DNA of 64,000 nucleotides from Candidatus Bathyarchaeota archaeon (GCA_018396995.1 JAGTQB010000003.1:32455-96454); one strand, 5' to 3'. Shown: positions 46,578 through 54,142, counted from the stretch's first letter. Notes: generated by a model not told the origin, from the sequence alone. Program-made: numbers and translations.

Positions 46578-47480
46578 TCATAGTAGCTCTCGCAGATAAA
46601 CCTTATAGGGGCCGAGTTTACCCCCGTAATTCCCAGCGGATATTCTGAGGACCCCTGAAACCTCTACAGCAGCTTTAATTCCCTCAGCCATCGCAGCCCT
46701 AACACTCTCTAGACTCAATCCATTTATCACCACTTCATATATTGTGTTCACACCCTCTGGAACCCGGGTATCCGCCACAACTCCCCGGAGCTTCGGGCAA
46801 TAGGGGTGATTTGTTGATGCCGGGATCTTATACTTCAATGAGCCAACCTTTGAGCCTGAGCGGCAGATACCTCCTGGGAATGGCATTACAACATCCCTAA
46901 CCCTCCTCTTTATTGCATCAACGGCAGTTTCTGCCGCCGCTAAACCGGACTTTAAGTCCTTGGCCATTATAAAGAAGTTCCCTCCCGCAATACCCTTCTT
47001 TACGCCAAAACTATTTTCAACTACAAACTCGCCCTCCATCACAGGTATCCGCCAAACCTTCCTACCATATAATTCATCAAGCTTCTGGAAGCCATCTCCA
47101 AAATACCTTAGGCTCCTCCCAACCTTAAGCCTCCTTGGGGCGCCCTCCAACGCATTAAACGCGGCTGTTGTTGGACACGTCATCACACACTGCCCTATCC
47201 TAGCAATCATCTGTCTCTTCAGATCCCCCCTAGTGCGATGATAGAAGTGGATCAGTGCACCGACCCTCCCATCCGGCGTCTCCTCAGGTGGAACGAGTCT
47301 CTCTATTCCAGCCTCGGCTGGAGAGCCTATTATTGAGGAAGCAAAGCCAGCTGCGCTCTCAGCAGCCCTCAGAACCCACTTCTCATTCTCAGCCGTTATT
47401 AAAACCCTACTAGCCCACATCTCAAACATTTCTGCAAACGTATCTTCAACCTCAACGCCACGATAACTAAAGAGGGACAA
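46578..47480 (-). CDS. ftr: Formylmethanofuran:tetrahydromethanopterin formyltransferase
   Basis: This 300-residue enzyme matches Ftr in length and along its sequence: EVEDTFAEMFEMWASRVLIT at the start, CVMTCPTTAAFNALE, a GIAGGNFFIMA segment, MPFPGGICRSGSKVGS, and a C-terminal SAGNYGGKLGPYK. It moves the formyl group from methanofuran to H4MPT. With fwdB and fwdD a few genes on, it marks a methanofuran-linked one-carbon branch (Wood-Ljungdahl methyl branch or formyl oxidation). No methanogenesis genes are seen. Confidence 0.94.
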   Translation of the reverse strand: MSLFSYRGVEVEDTFAEMFEMWASRVLITAENEKWVLRAAESAAGFASSIIGSPAEAGIERLVPPEETPDGRVGALIHFYHRTRGDLKRQMIARIGQCVMTCPTTAAFNALEGAPRRLKVGRSLRYFGDGFQKLDELYGRKVWRIPVMEGEFVVENSFGVKKGIAGGNFFIMAKDLKSGLAAAETAVDAIKRRVRDVVMPFPGGICRSGSKVGSLKYKIPASTNHPYCPKLRGVVADTRVPEGVNTIYEVVINGLSLESVRAAMAEGIKAAVEVSGVLRISAGNYGGKLGPYKVYLRELL

Positions 47481-47657
47481 TTATGTATCCTCCCCAAACC
47501 GCTTAATTACTAAACCTTTAGTATATGCTTTAATAAGATTTTCTGGAGGATTATTATTAAAATTCTTAAACTGCAGTGTTTTGGCCATTATGGGAAAAAC
47601 CTTTTATGCTTTTTAGTGTTACTTAATAGTGAAAAAGTATTACGGAGGATAAAATTA

Positions 47658-48194
47658 ATGCCCTTTAGATCTGTGGATATAGCAGTGGTAGCCGTCTTCT
47701 CCGCCCTATGGGCCGCCTTAAATCTAACATTGGGGCCCCTCGGATTCTCTCTTCTCAGACTGCCGATTCTCTGTGACCTCTCCGTATACTTCCCTACACT
47801 ACTAGCCACATGGTTATCCAGCAAAATTGGTGTGCCTACAGTGGTGAACCTAATAGGCTCTCTAGTAGTATTCGTGATGAGACCTGGCTCAACGCATCTG
47901 CTGGGCTTCATAGCTTCAGCAATAGTCTTCGACGCCTTAATGGTGCTATGTAGGCATAACATTAGCTTTAAACCGCGGTGCCTCTCCGTAACCATCGCCG
48001 CAACAGCCATTTCTGCCTATCTTGCGGGCGTTTTAATTGGTGTGATATTTATGGGGAGGTCAGTTGATTGGGCGCTAACCTTTTGGGGTGGTTGGCATCT
48101 TATTGGCGGGATAATGGGTATGGTGGTCGCCCTTCTGATAATAGGGGTTCTTGAGAGGGCTGGACTGGGGAGGATGAGAATTGCTCAGCGGTAG
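47658..48194 (+). CDS. ECF-transporter S-component-like membrane protein
   Basis: This 178-residue protein has five or six membrane helices (VDIAVVAVFSALWAALNLTL, LPTLL-type helices, LLGFIASAIVFDALMVL, a final MGMVVALLIIGVLE). Short helices rich in small residues and an N-terminal VFSALWAA resemble substrate-binding S components of ECF transporters. ATG 47658 is chosen because GGAGG lies eight bases upstream. Its stop overlaps the FmdE-like gene by 14 bases, so the pair is coupled; transport of a metal or cofactor precursor for the Fwd enzyme is a guess. Confidence 0.65.
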   Translation: MPFRSVDIAVVAVFSALWAALNLTLGPLGFSLLRLPILCDLSVYFPTLLATWLSSKIGVPTVVNLIGSLVVFVMRPGSTHLLGFIASAIVFDALMVLCRHNISFKPRCLSVTIAATAISAYLAGVLIGVIFMGRSVDWALTFWGGWHLIGGIMGMVVALLIIGVLERAGLGRMRIAQR

Positions 48195-48639
48195 AGAGGT
48201 TCTAGTATCAGATATTAAGAGGGCTGAGGAGCTTCACGGGCATCTAGGTCCCTTCCTAGTGATAGGTGTGAGAATGGGGGAGATTGCGGGGAGGTTCCTA
48301 AATGTTGAGGGGGGCAACTCTGGTATGCGGGTCATGGTGAGGGTTCCTCTTGTAACACCATTTTCATGCATCCTGGACGGTATTCAAGCGGTAACACGAT
48401 GCACAGTTGGGAATAGGAGACTTAAAATCAGAAACTCTGATGGCCCCATAATGGCGGTGTTTAAGTTAAAGGGTTGTGATAAGACCTTAAGAGTACTTGT
48501 GCGTCCTCAGCTTATAGAGGTGCTGAGGAAGCGACTTATGGATGGAGATCCGAATGAGGAGCTCGCCTGGGAAGTGGCGTCCATGCCTGAGGAAACACTA
48601 TTTGAGCTAAGCTTCTCGCTTAAACGTAAAAAAGAATAG
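48181..48639 (+). CDS. FmdE-family protein (formylmethanofuran dehydrogenase subunit E-like)
   Basis: This 152-residue protein has the FmdE signature: AEELHGHLGPFLVIGVRMG at the start and DGIQAVTRCTVGNRR in the middle, providing His and Cys ligands for a metal. It lacks the C-terminal zinc ribbon of the long forms. FmdE proteins are associated with Mo/W formylmethanofuran dehydrogenases, but their role is unclear. TTG 48181 has GGGAGG seven bases upstream, within the membrane protein gene. Confidence 0.82.
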   Translation: MLSGREVLVSDIKRAEELHGHLGPFLVIGVRMGEIAGRFLNVEGGNSGMRVMVRVPLVTPFSCILDGIQAVTRCTVGNRRLKIRNSDGPIMAVFKLKGCDKTLRVLVRPQLIEVLRKRLMDGDPNEELAWEVASMPEETLFELSFSLKRKKE

Positions 48640-48743
48640 AACTTTTTATTTTTTAATATCACTGTTTTAAGGTGGCACATAGAAAAGAATTTTTGCTAGA
48701 AAAAGAATTTATGTGCTAATTTATATCATAGGTGGTGGCTTAG

Positions 48744-49142
48744 ATGGTGAGTATGGAATTTATCTTGATTACTGGTAGGACTATTGAGCAGGGTAAGTTT
48801 AAGGAACATGCCAAGACCACTGAAAAATATAAAGGGAATGTGGCTATATGTGAGATGCATGCCGATGACATGTATAGACTCGGCGTAAAGGATGGGGATA
48901 ACGTTAAAGTCACAACAGAACTTGGTTCAGTTGTTGTTAAGGTTAGGAAATCTAAGAGGATAAGGACGCCTGGAATGGTTTTTATACCATTTGGCCCATG
49001 GGTTAACTCTATACTGCCATCTGAGACAGAGGGTTCTGGAATGCCTCATCTAAAGGGATTTAAGGTTAAAATAGAACCTACAAGCGAACCTGTTCCGGAC
49101 ATAAAGGATTTACTCTTAAAAACATATGGTGTTAAGAAATAA
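48744..49142 (+). CDS. fwdD: Formylmethanofuran dehydrogenase subunit D
   Basis: This 132-residue protein is a small molybdopterin dinucleotide-binding domain: FILITGRTIEQGKFKEHAKT, a beta-barrel with YRLGVKDGDNVKVTTELGSV, and FIPFGPWVNSILPSETEGSG. In Fwd it caps the pterin cofactor of subunit B. GGTGGTGG precedes the ATG. It lies 16 bp before fwdB, as in many archaea. Confidence 0.9.
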   Translation: MVSMEFILITGRTIEQGKFKEHAKTTEKYKGNVAICEMHADDMYRLGVKDGDNVKVTTELGSVVVKVRKSKRIRTPGMVFIPFGPWVNSILPSETEGSGMPHLKGFKVKIEPTSEPVPDIKDLLLKTYGVKK

Positions 49143-49158
49143 AAGATTTATGTAAGGG

Positions 49159-50616
49159 ATGATTATGCAGGTTCTCTCTGGAGTTTTATGCCCATTCTGC
49201 GGCTGCTGCTGTGATGATATTGAGGTAGTAATTAAAGATAACACTATTATTGATGTTAGGAATGCATGCGCCCTCGGCGCCTCAAAGTTTATGGGGTATT
49301 CAGTGCACAGGAACACTAAGCCCCTCATTAGGAAGAATGGCGAGCTAGTTGAGACAACACTTGATGAGGCGATAAGGCGCTGTGCCGAAATCCTTGCCGA
49401 GGCATCTTACCCGCTACTGTATGGCTGGAGCAACACCAGCTGTGAGGCGACGAAAGTAGGCTTAGAACTCGCAGAGGAGGTTGGCGGAGTAATAGACAAC
49501 ACCACCACAGTCTGCCACGGCCCAGCAATTTTAGCAATACAGGACGTCGGTATACCAAGTTGCACACTTGGCCAAATAAGGCATAGAGCCGATTTAGTGA
49601 TTTACTGGGGGTGTAACCCATGGTGCGCCCACCCGCGGCACCTTGAGCGCTATACATCTCTATCTGAGGGTAGGTTCCAGCGGGCTGCATGGAAACGTTA
49701 TTTATCACGTTTAATTCTTGAGTCAGCTAGAAAGAGGCGTTACAGGGCTGCTGGTAGGGTTATTAAGGGTGGAGCTGCGGCGCTACCAGCTGAAGAAGAA
49801 AAGAGGTGGATGCTTCCCCCACCGGAGGAGAGGAAGCTTGTCGTTGTGGATGTTCAGAGGACGAGGACAGCCGACTTAGCTGACATATTTATTAGGGTTG
49901 AGCCTGGAGGGGACTATGATGTCCTACAAGCTCTTAGAGCCCTAATAAGGGATGAGGAGCTAGATGTGGACAGCGTTGCTGGGGTTCCAGTTGAAAAGCT
50001 TGAGGAGCTCGCTGATATCATGGTTAACTGCAGGTTCGGCATACTCTTCTTTGGGCTCGGCTTAACGATGAGTGTTGGTAAATCCAGAAATGTTGAGGCT
50101 GCAATAAAATTGACTAGAGACCTAAACATGTATACGAAGTTCCTCATAATGCCGATGAGGGGCCACTTCAATGTGACTGGGGCAAACATAGTCTCCACAT
50201 GGCAGACGGGCTACCCCTACGCCGTCGACTTCTCTCATGGATACCCAAGATATAACCCAGGTGAGACATCAGCCATAGATATCCTCTCCAGAGGGGATGC
50301 TGATGCAGCGCTAGTCGTGGCCTCTGATCCAGTCTCAAGCTTCCCAAGGAGGGCTGTTGAACACCTCGTCAAGATACCGTTTGCAGTTATCGATCCATGC
50401 TTAACACCTACAGCTCTAATGGCGGACGTAGTTATTCCATCCGCCTTTGTTGGGATAGAAGCTGAGGGAACAGCATATAGAATGGACCACGTCCCACTCC
50501 CACTGAAGAAGGTCGTTGAGCCACCGGAGGGGATCCTTTCTGATGAGGAGATACTACGCAGAATACTTCGTGAGGTTAGGAGGATTAAAGGAAAATCCCA
50601 AGCCCGTAAAAATTAA
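49159..50616 (+). CDS. fwdB: Formylmethanofuran dehydrogenase subunit B (Mo/W catalytic subunit)
   Basis: This 485-residue member of the DMSO reductase/formate dehydrogenase family has the N-terminal [4Fe-4S] site LCPFCGCCCDD with RNAC, and the metal-ligand residue as cysteine, not selenocysteine, in TTTVCHGPAIL (Cys119). It reduces CO2 to formate for transfer to methanofuran by subunit A, or the reverse. It is about 50 residues longer than usual: an insertion between ERYTSLSEGRFQ and KLVVVDVQRTRTA (about residues 172-232) is rich in Arg and Lys. fwdA, C, F and G are not in the window, so the enzyme is encoded at split loci. Confidence 0.93.
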   Translation: MIMQVLSGVLCPFCGCCCDDIEVVIKDNTIIDVRNACALGASKFMGYSVHRNTKPLIRKNGELVETTLDEAIRRCAEILAEASYPLLYGWSNTSCEATKVGLELAEEVGGVIDNTTTVCHGPAILAIQDVGIPSCTLGQIRHRADLVIYWGCNPWCAHPRHLERYTSLSEGRFQRAAWKRYLSRLILESARKRRYRAAGRVIKGGAAALPAEEEKRWMLPPPEERKLVVVDVQRTRTADLADIFIRVEPGGDYDVLQALRALIRDEELDVDSVAGVPVEKLEELADIMVNCRFGILFFGLGLTMSVGKSRNVEAAIKLTRDLNMYTKFLIMPMRGHFNVTGANIVSTWQTGYPYAVDFSHGYPRYNPGETSAIDILSRGDADAALVVASDPVSSFPRRAVEHLVKIPFAVIDPCLTPTALMADVVIPSAFVGIEAEGTAYRMDHVPLPLKKVVEPPEGILSDEEILRRILREVRRIKGKSQARKN

Positions 50617-50648
50617 GTTTTTATCCTTCTGCGTGCCTATTTACTTCT

Positions 50649-50758
50649 GTTGGGCGGGATGAGTTCCGCCCTAACCCCAGATGTGGCAGGCCTTTAGATG
50701 ACAAGGTAGCCGAAGGGGAAATCAACCAGCCTCCACAGAATGTGGGGGTGAGAGGCTG
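50649..50758 (+). promoter_or_regulatory. Highly structured leader of the QueT-like gene, riboswitch candidate
   Basis: Three hairpins follow one another. P1 (50649-50675) pairs GTTGGGCGG with CCGCCC-AAC. P2 pairs CCCC (50675-50678) with GGGG (50715-50718), with nested GGC/GCC and CCTT/AAGG stems. P3 pairs CAGCCTC (50727-50733) with GAGGCTG (50752-50758). The ribosome site GGGTGAG lies in the P3 bulge, so P3 could hide it. ACAAGGTAGCCG and AGGGGAA inside P2 match the archaeal 16S rRNA 3' end as I remember it, and CCTCC in P3 resembles an anti-Shine-Dalgarno. No known riboswitch class fits. Translational control of the downstream importer is inferred. Confidence 0.5.
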
Positions 50759-51247
50759 AAATTTAGGCTGAAGGAAATATCATTAACAGTTGTCTTCGCA
50801 GCCCTCTACGCTGCAGCTGTTATTGTGCTGGCGCCAATAAGCTTCGGGTTGTGGCAGGTTAGGATAGCAGATGCACTACTGCCACTATCAATGATCTTCG
50901 GCATACCATGCGCCCTCGGCTTAAGCCTAGGTTGCATTATAGGCAACGTGTACGGTGGTCTAGGGCCAATAGACATAGTCGGCGGCTCAATTGCAAACTT
51001 CATTGCTTGCATCATAGCATATGAGATAGGAAGGAGGGGCGGTGTAGCCGCGAGGTTCCTTGGCTCCCTCACCGAAACGGTAATTATAACTGTTATTGTT
51101 GGCGGATACCTCTCATACCTGCTGGATGTTCCAATAGAATTAAGCATAATTGGAGTCTTGCTAGGCTCCGTCATCGCTATAAACTTGGTGGGCTTTGCCC
51201 TTGAAGAAATATTGAGACGGGTTTATGCGTCTCAGATAAGACGGTGA
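50756..51247 (+). CDS. QueT-like ECF transporter S component (queuosine precursor family)
   Basis: This protein of about 163 residues has five or six helices: KEISLTVVFAALYAAAVIVL, then the QueT signature ISFGLWQVRIADALLPLS, then GCIIGNVYGGLGPIDIVGG. QueT-type S components import 7-deazaguanine precursors (preQ0/preQ1); in archaea these would feed archaeosine. Substrate assignment is by family. No ATG, GTG or TTG occurs in frame before GTG 50825, which would cut off the first helix. The conserved N-terminus KFRLKEIS begins right after CTG 50756, with GGGTG five bases upstream, so CTG is the probable start. Confidence 0.75.
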   Translation: MKFRLKEISLTVVFAALYAAAVIVLAPISFGLWQVRIADALLPLSMIFGIPCALGLSLGCIIGNVYGGLGPIDIVGGSIANFIACIIAYEIGRRGGVAARFLGSLTETVIITVIVGGYLSYLLDVPIELSIIGVLLGSVIAINLVGFALEEILRRVYASQIRR

Positions 51248-51289
51248 CGTCTGCCGCCTATAATGAAATAAATGAGGGTGGTAAGAATT

Positions 51290-51664
51290 TTAGGGCTTGG
51301 CTACTGTAAATTGTTTCTTAATCGTCTCGGCTCCCGCCACAGCTTTTAACCTATAATAAATTGATGCAAGTATTATCCCCCAGACCGCCACGGTTACGGC
51401 GCTTATCGCAGTTCCAATCGTCGCCATCTCATAGAGCATCACAGGTACATCCGCTGGATTAGCCATGGCTGTTAAGAACGGTGGCCAAAGGGTGACCTCT
51501 CCATGCCATATATGCTCTAGAGCCAGCAGTAATGCACCTCCCCATAGTAGTGCATTGAGGATCCAAAGCTTCAGTTTCTCAGCCACACTTCTAGAAATCT
51601 TCTGTACAGCGGAGAAGATTATTGCTAAGACCATTGGTACTAGGAAACAGGCCATCCTCCTCAC
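51290..51664 (-). CDS. Small membrane protein, three or four helices
   Basis: This 124-residue protein has hydrophobic helices at about 3-20, 32-50 (LWILNALLWGGALLLALEHI), 75-105 (VMLYEMATIGTAISAVTVAV, WGIILA). I recognise no family. It is divergent from 51707-52039, whose product shares a helix of the form LxxMLWGAxxxAL with a following charged residue, suggesting that they are related. It could be one half of a small membrane complex. Confidence 0.6.
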   Translation of the reverse strand: MRRMACFLVPMVLAIIFSAVQKISRSVAEKLKLWILNALLWGGALLLALEHIWHGEVTLWPPFLTAMANPADVPVMLYEMATIGTAISAVTVAVWGIILASIYYRLKAVAGAETIKKQFTVAKP

Positions 51665-51706
51665 CGTAACACAATTTTTATATTTGGTAACACCAATATA
51701 AAGTTA

Positions 51707-52039
51707 TTGGAGGAGATTGTGATGTGGCTCGTAATCCTGGCCTTTGCTGCTGCAATCTCTACCGTAATCTGGTACTCCAGCGCAGAGGACGATAAGTATA
51801 TGACTAATATGCTCTGCTTAATGCTCTGGGGTGCAACAATAATGGCTCTCATAGATAGAGTAACTGGCTACCTTATGGAGGGCGGAGCATTCCTTGAGCT
51901 AACTCCAGAGGCCGTAGCATTAGGCTTCGTAATGCTGACGGCGGCCATAATTCTATGGGAAATAACGCTGCTAATTAAGGATCCAAAGGGAGTGCTCTCA
52001 AAGAAGCGGAAGATTATAGGCGGGCTGGAGGGGAAATAG
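51707..52039 (+). CDS. Small membrane protein, three helices
   Basis: This 110-residue protein has an N-terminal helix (MWLVILAFAAAISTVIWYSS), a second helix (MLCLMLWGATIMALIDRV), a third (AVALGFVMLTAAIILWEITL) and a basic cytoplasmic tail (KDPKGVLSKKRKI). No family is recognised. It shares a 42-bp promoter region with its divergent neighbour at 51290-51664 and appears distantly related to it. GGAGGAG-like sequence at the start fits a ribosome site near ATG 51722 as an alternative start. Confidence 0.6.
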   Translation: MEEIVMWLVILAFAAAISTVIWYSSAEDDKYMTNMLCLMLWGATIMALIDRVTGYLMEGGAFLELTPEAVALGFVMLTAAIILWEITLLIKDPKGVLSKKRKIIGGLEGK

Positions 52040-52102
52040 GGAATCCGCATGCCGTCAAAACCAGCTTGCTTCCCAAATGAGATGTTGTTCCGGACTTAGA
52101 AT

Positions 52103-52242
52103 TGGCGGGCCCGCCGGGATTTGAACCCGGGATCTCCGGCTCTCTCCGGCTCCAAATCTTTTGGCAGATTAAATCTTAGAAGGCCGACGCGTTATCCATG
52201 CTACGCTTCCCGAATCGGGCTTAGACCCGATTTCACGGGCCC
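52103..52242 (-). tRNA. tRNA-Arg (TCT) with two introns, CCA encoded
   Basis: The mature parts are 52242-52235, 52207-52177 and 52141-52103, giving 78 nt with acceptor GGGCCCG/CGGGCCC, D stem GCGT/ACGC, anticodon stem TCGGC/GCCGG around CTTCTAA (anticodon TCT, arginine) and an encoded CCA. Intron 1 (52234-52208, 27 nt) splits positions 8 and 9 and folds as an AATCGGG/CCCGATT hairpin; removing it restores the consensus U8-A9. Intron 2 (52176-52142, 35 nt) sits at the usual 37/38 site. Exact splice points need the bulge-helix-bulge fold and may shift by a base. Confidence 0.88.
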
Positions 52243-52335
52243 ATCGCCACCATCCCAGCGGCCCACTTTACTCTCTTATCACAGTAAAATTTAAACTTTC
52301 TTAATTAATCTCGTACATCTGGCTTTAACATTCTG

Positions 52336-52788
52336 TTAAGAAGTGAACTTGGGCTTTCCCATGGAATGAAGTGAATCCCGCTCTAATTTTTGTCCCTGGT
52401 ACCTGCCCCTATATGGTATCGCCCCCTCGCATTTCGCCAATATAAGATGTAGGAACCTTTCTCCTCCAGCTATTTTTATAGGATGCCTTGTAGGGTTATA
52501 AACTTCTATTACTAGTTGCCCCTCAAATCCCGGGTCAACTATCGTCGGGGATATTATTAGCCCAGCTCTAGCCCACGTGGACCTCAAGTTGCAGAATCCT
52601 ATTAAATCTACTGGCATCCTAATGTACTCTAGAGTCCATATAAGCTTGACTTCACCTCCCTCCATCGTGGTGTCTTCCGCTATCCTGAGGTCTAAGCCAG
52701 CCTCCCGAACAATCTCGTCACTAAAGGGTTCAATTACGAGCTTCCTAGACTGAATATACTTTTTGATTAAATTGTGACCAATAATCAA
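52336..52788 (-). CDS. dcd: dCTP deaminase / dUTPase family protein
   Basis: This 150-residue trimer-forming beta-barrel protein has the nucleotide-binding motif NLRSTWARAGLIISP and the segment VDPGFEGQLVIEVYNPT with the catalytic glutamate of deaminases. The C-terminal arm YRGRYQGQ matches dCTP deaminases. It provides dUMP for thymidylate synthesis and keeps dUTP low. A homologue lies divergently at 52963-53484. It starts at TTG. Confidence 0.85.
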   Translation of the reverse strand: MIIGHNLIKKYIQSRKLVIEPFSDEIVREAGLDLRIAEDTTMEGGEVKLIWTLEYIRMPVDLIGFCNLRSTWARAGLIISPTIVDPGFEGQLVIEVYNPTRHPIKIAGGERFLHLILAKCEGAIPYRGRYQGQKLERDSLHSMGKPKFTS

Positions 52789-52962
52789 CGCTTAGCACCC
52801 ACCAACAAAGAAGAATATTGATGATATTTTAGGCTTTTACCTTTTTCCTTTTTAGAATATTTTTGCGGTTCTCCGCTGGATGGCATGTTTATGCGGTCTA
52901 TCTTTGTATATTTGGAGTTTTTAAATTTCTTTACGATTCCCCTATCTTAACGGGGTTAAATA

Positions 52963-53484
52963 ATGTGCATTCTTGGAAAGGATAGGCTTGTAGAGTTAAT
53001 AGAGAGGTGTAAATGCATCCATCCATTTGATCCAAGTCTCCTTGATGGGGATGGATATATTTTAACAGTTAAAGAGGATGTAACACTACAGTACCTTGAG
53101 CACAAGAACGTGGTCTCAAACGAAATAGTCTTTACCCCCCCGAATATAGTTGCGCATCTAACAGCAAAAAGCAAGTATGGAAGAATGGGATTATCGTTCC
53201 TCAACGCCGCGAAGGTTCACAGCGGTTTCGTTGGCAGAATAGTTCTAGAAGTTGTTAACTTGAGTAACGATAGGACGCCAATAACAATTAAGCGCGGAGA
53301 TCCATTCATGCATATTGAGTTTATAACGAGGATGGGCGCGCCATCGCCCTACACGGGCGAATACCAATTTCAATATATGACGGATGAAGAGATAAAAATG
53401 TACATTCCAGTTTTAGAAAGAACCTTTGAAAATTATGAAGAATTGGCTAAAATATGGTTTAAAAATAGACCATTAAGACCCTAA
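52963..53484 (+). CDS. Diverged dCTP deaminase/dUTPase family protein
   Basis: This 173-residue member of the same fold has GDGYILTVKEDVTLQYLE early, TAKSKYGRMGLSFLNAAKVH in place of the usual R-S-x2-A-R-x-G motif (Lys-Ser-Lys-Tyr-Gly-Arg-Met-Gly), SGFVGRIVLEVVNLS retaining the Glu, and an arm YTGEYQFQ. The changed substrate-binding positions suggest altered specificity or a regulatory paralogue. The 174-bp divergent intergenic region separates it from the more canonical copy. Confidence 0.75.
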   Translation: MCILGKDRLVELIERCKCIHPFDPSLLDGDGYILTVKEDVTLQYLEHKNVVSNEIVFTPPNIVAHLTAKSKYGRMGLSFLNAAKVHSGFVGRIVLEVVNLSNDRTPITIKRGDPFMHIEFITRMGAPSPYTGEYQFQYMTDEEIKMYIPVLERTFENYEELAKIWFKNRPLRP

Positions 53485-53618
53485 AAATCATCAATAAGCG
53501 TCTTTGGCTTAGGGCGCTCCAGCGTCTCCCCTACTAAAGTTCCTCTTTTCGTTACACTTATATTAAGGTTTAAATATTTTTGGCAAATCCTTATTGTTGT
53601 AAGGTTTAGGGAAGACAT

Positions 53619-54116
53619 ATGAAGGCGCGAAACTATAGGGAAGTTAAAGGCATGCCTTATACTAGAATAGAGTATGTTGACAGCATCCCGCAATCCAAGA
53701 TAACTAAATATACCTTAGGTAAGCCCTCAGAGACATATACCTACCAGATCTCGCTCGTAGCTAACGAGAGGGTTCAAATTAGGCATAATGCGCTTGAAGC
53801 CGCGCGCGTCGCAGCCAATAGGTATTTGCAAAAGATGCTTGGCGACAAGTTCTTTATGCGGGTCATGGTTATACCACATGTTATTCTTAGGGAAAATAAG
53901 ATGGTGATGGGTGCTAAGGCGGAGAGGCTCCAAAAGGGTATGCGTAGGGCTTTTGGTAAGCCAGTTGGTAGGGCTGCCCGGGTTGAACCAAACCAAGAGA
54001 TAATAGTTGTTAGGGTGGATGAGAGCGGTCTGGAGATCGCGAAGGAGGCTCTGAGGAGGGCCGCTGTGAAGCTCCCAACAACATGTAGAATAATTGTTGA
54101 AAAGATTTCCACATAA
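53619..54116 (+). CDS. rpl10e: Ribosomal protein L10e (uL16)
   Basis: This 165-residue protein is the archaeal/eukaryotic L10e (uL16) of the large subunit. It has YTRIEYVDSIPQSKI at the start, EARVAANRYLQKMLG-like helix, FFMRVMVIPHVILRENKM and the loop MGAKAERLQKGMRRAFGKP with VGRAARV that reaches the peptidyl transferase centre. It is followed 26 bp later by PEP synthase. Confidence 0.95.
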   Translation: MKARNYREVKGMPYTRIEYVDSIPQSKITKYTLGKPSETYTYQISLVANERVQIRHNALEAARVAANRYLQKMLGDKFFMRVMVIPHVILRENKMVMGAKAERLQKGMRRAFGKPVGRAARVEPNQEIIVVRVDESGLEIAKEALRRAAVKLPTTCRIIVEKIST

Positions 54117-54142
54117 TAAAGTGGTAGCTTGGTGGCTTGAAG

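Noticed and set aside
48680-48720. GCACATA ... TATGTGC inverted repeat before fwdD
   Set aside because: Arms of seven bases with a spacer of about 30 in AT-rich DNA are within chance expectation.
50649-50675. First hairpin of the QueT-like leader resembles the P1 of the fluoride riboswitch
   Set aside because: The pseudoknot partner and the conserved downstream bases of that class are missing.
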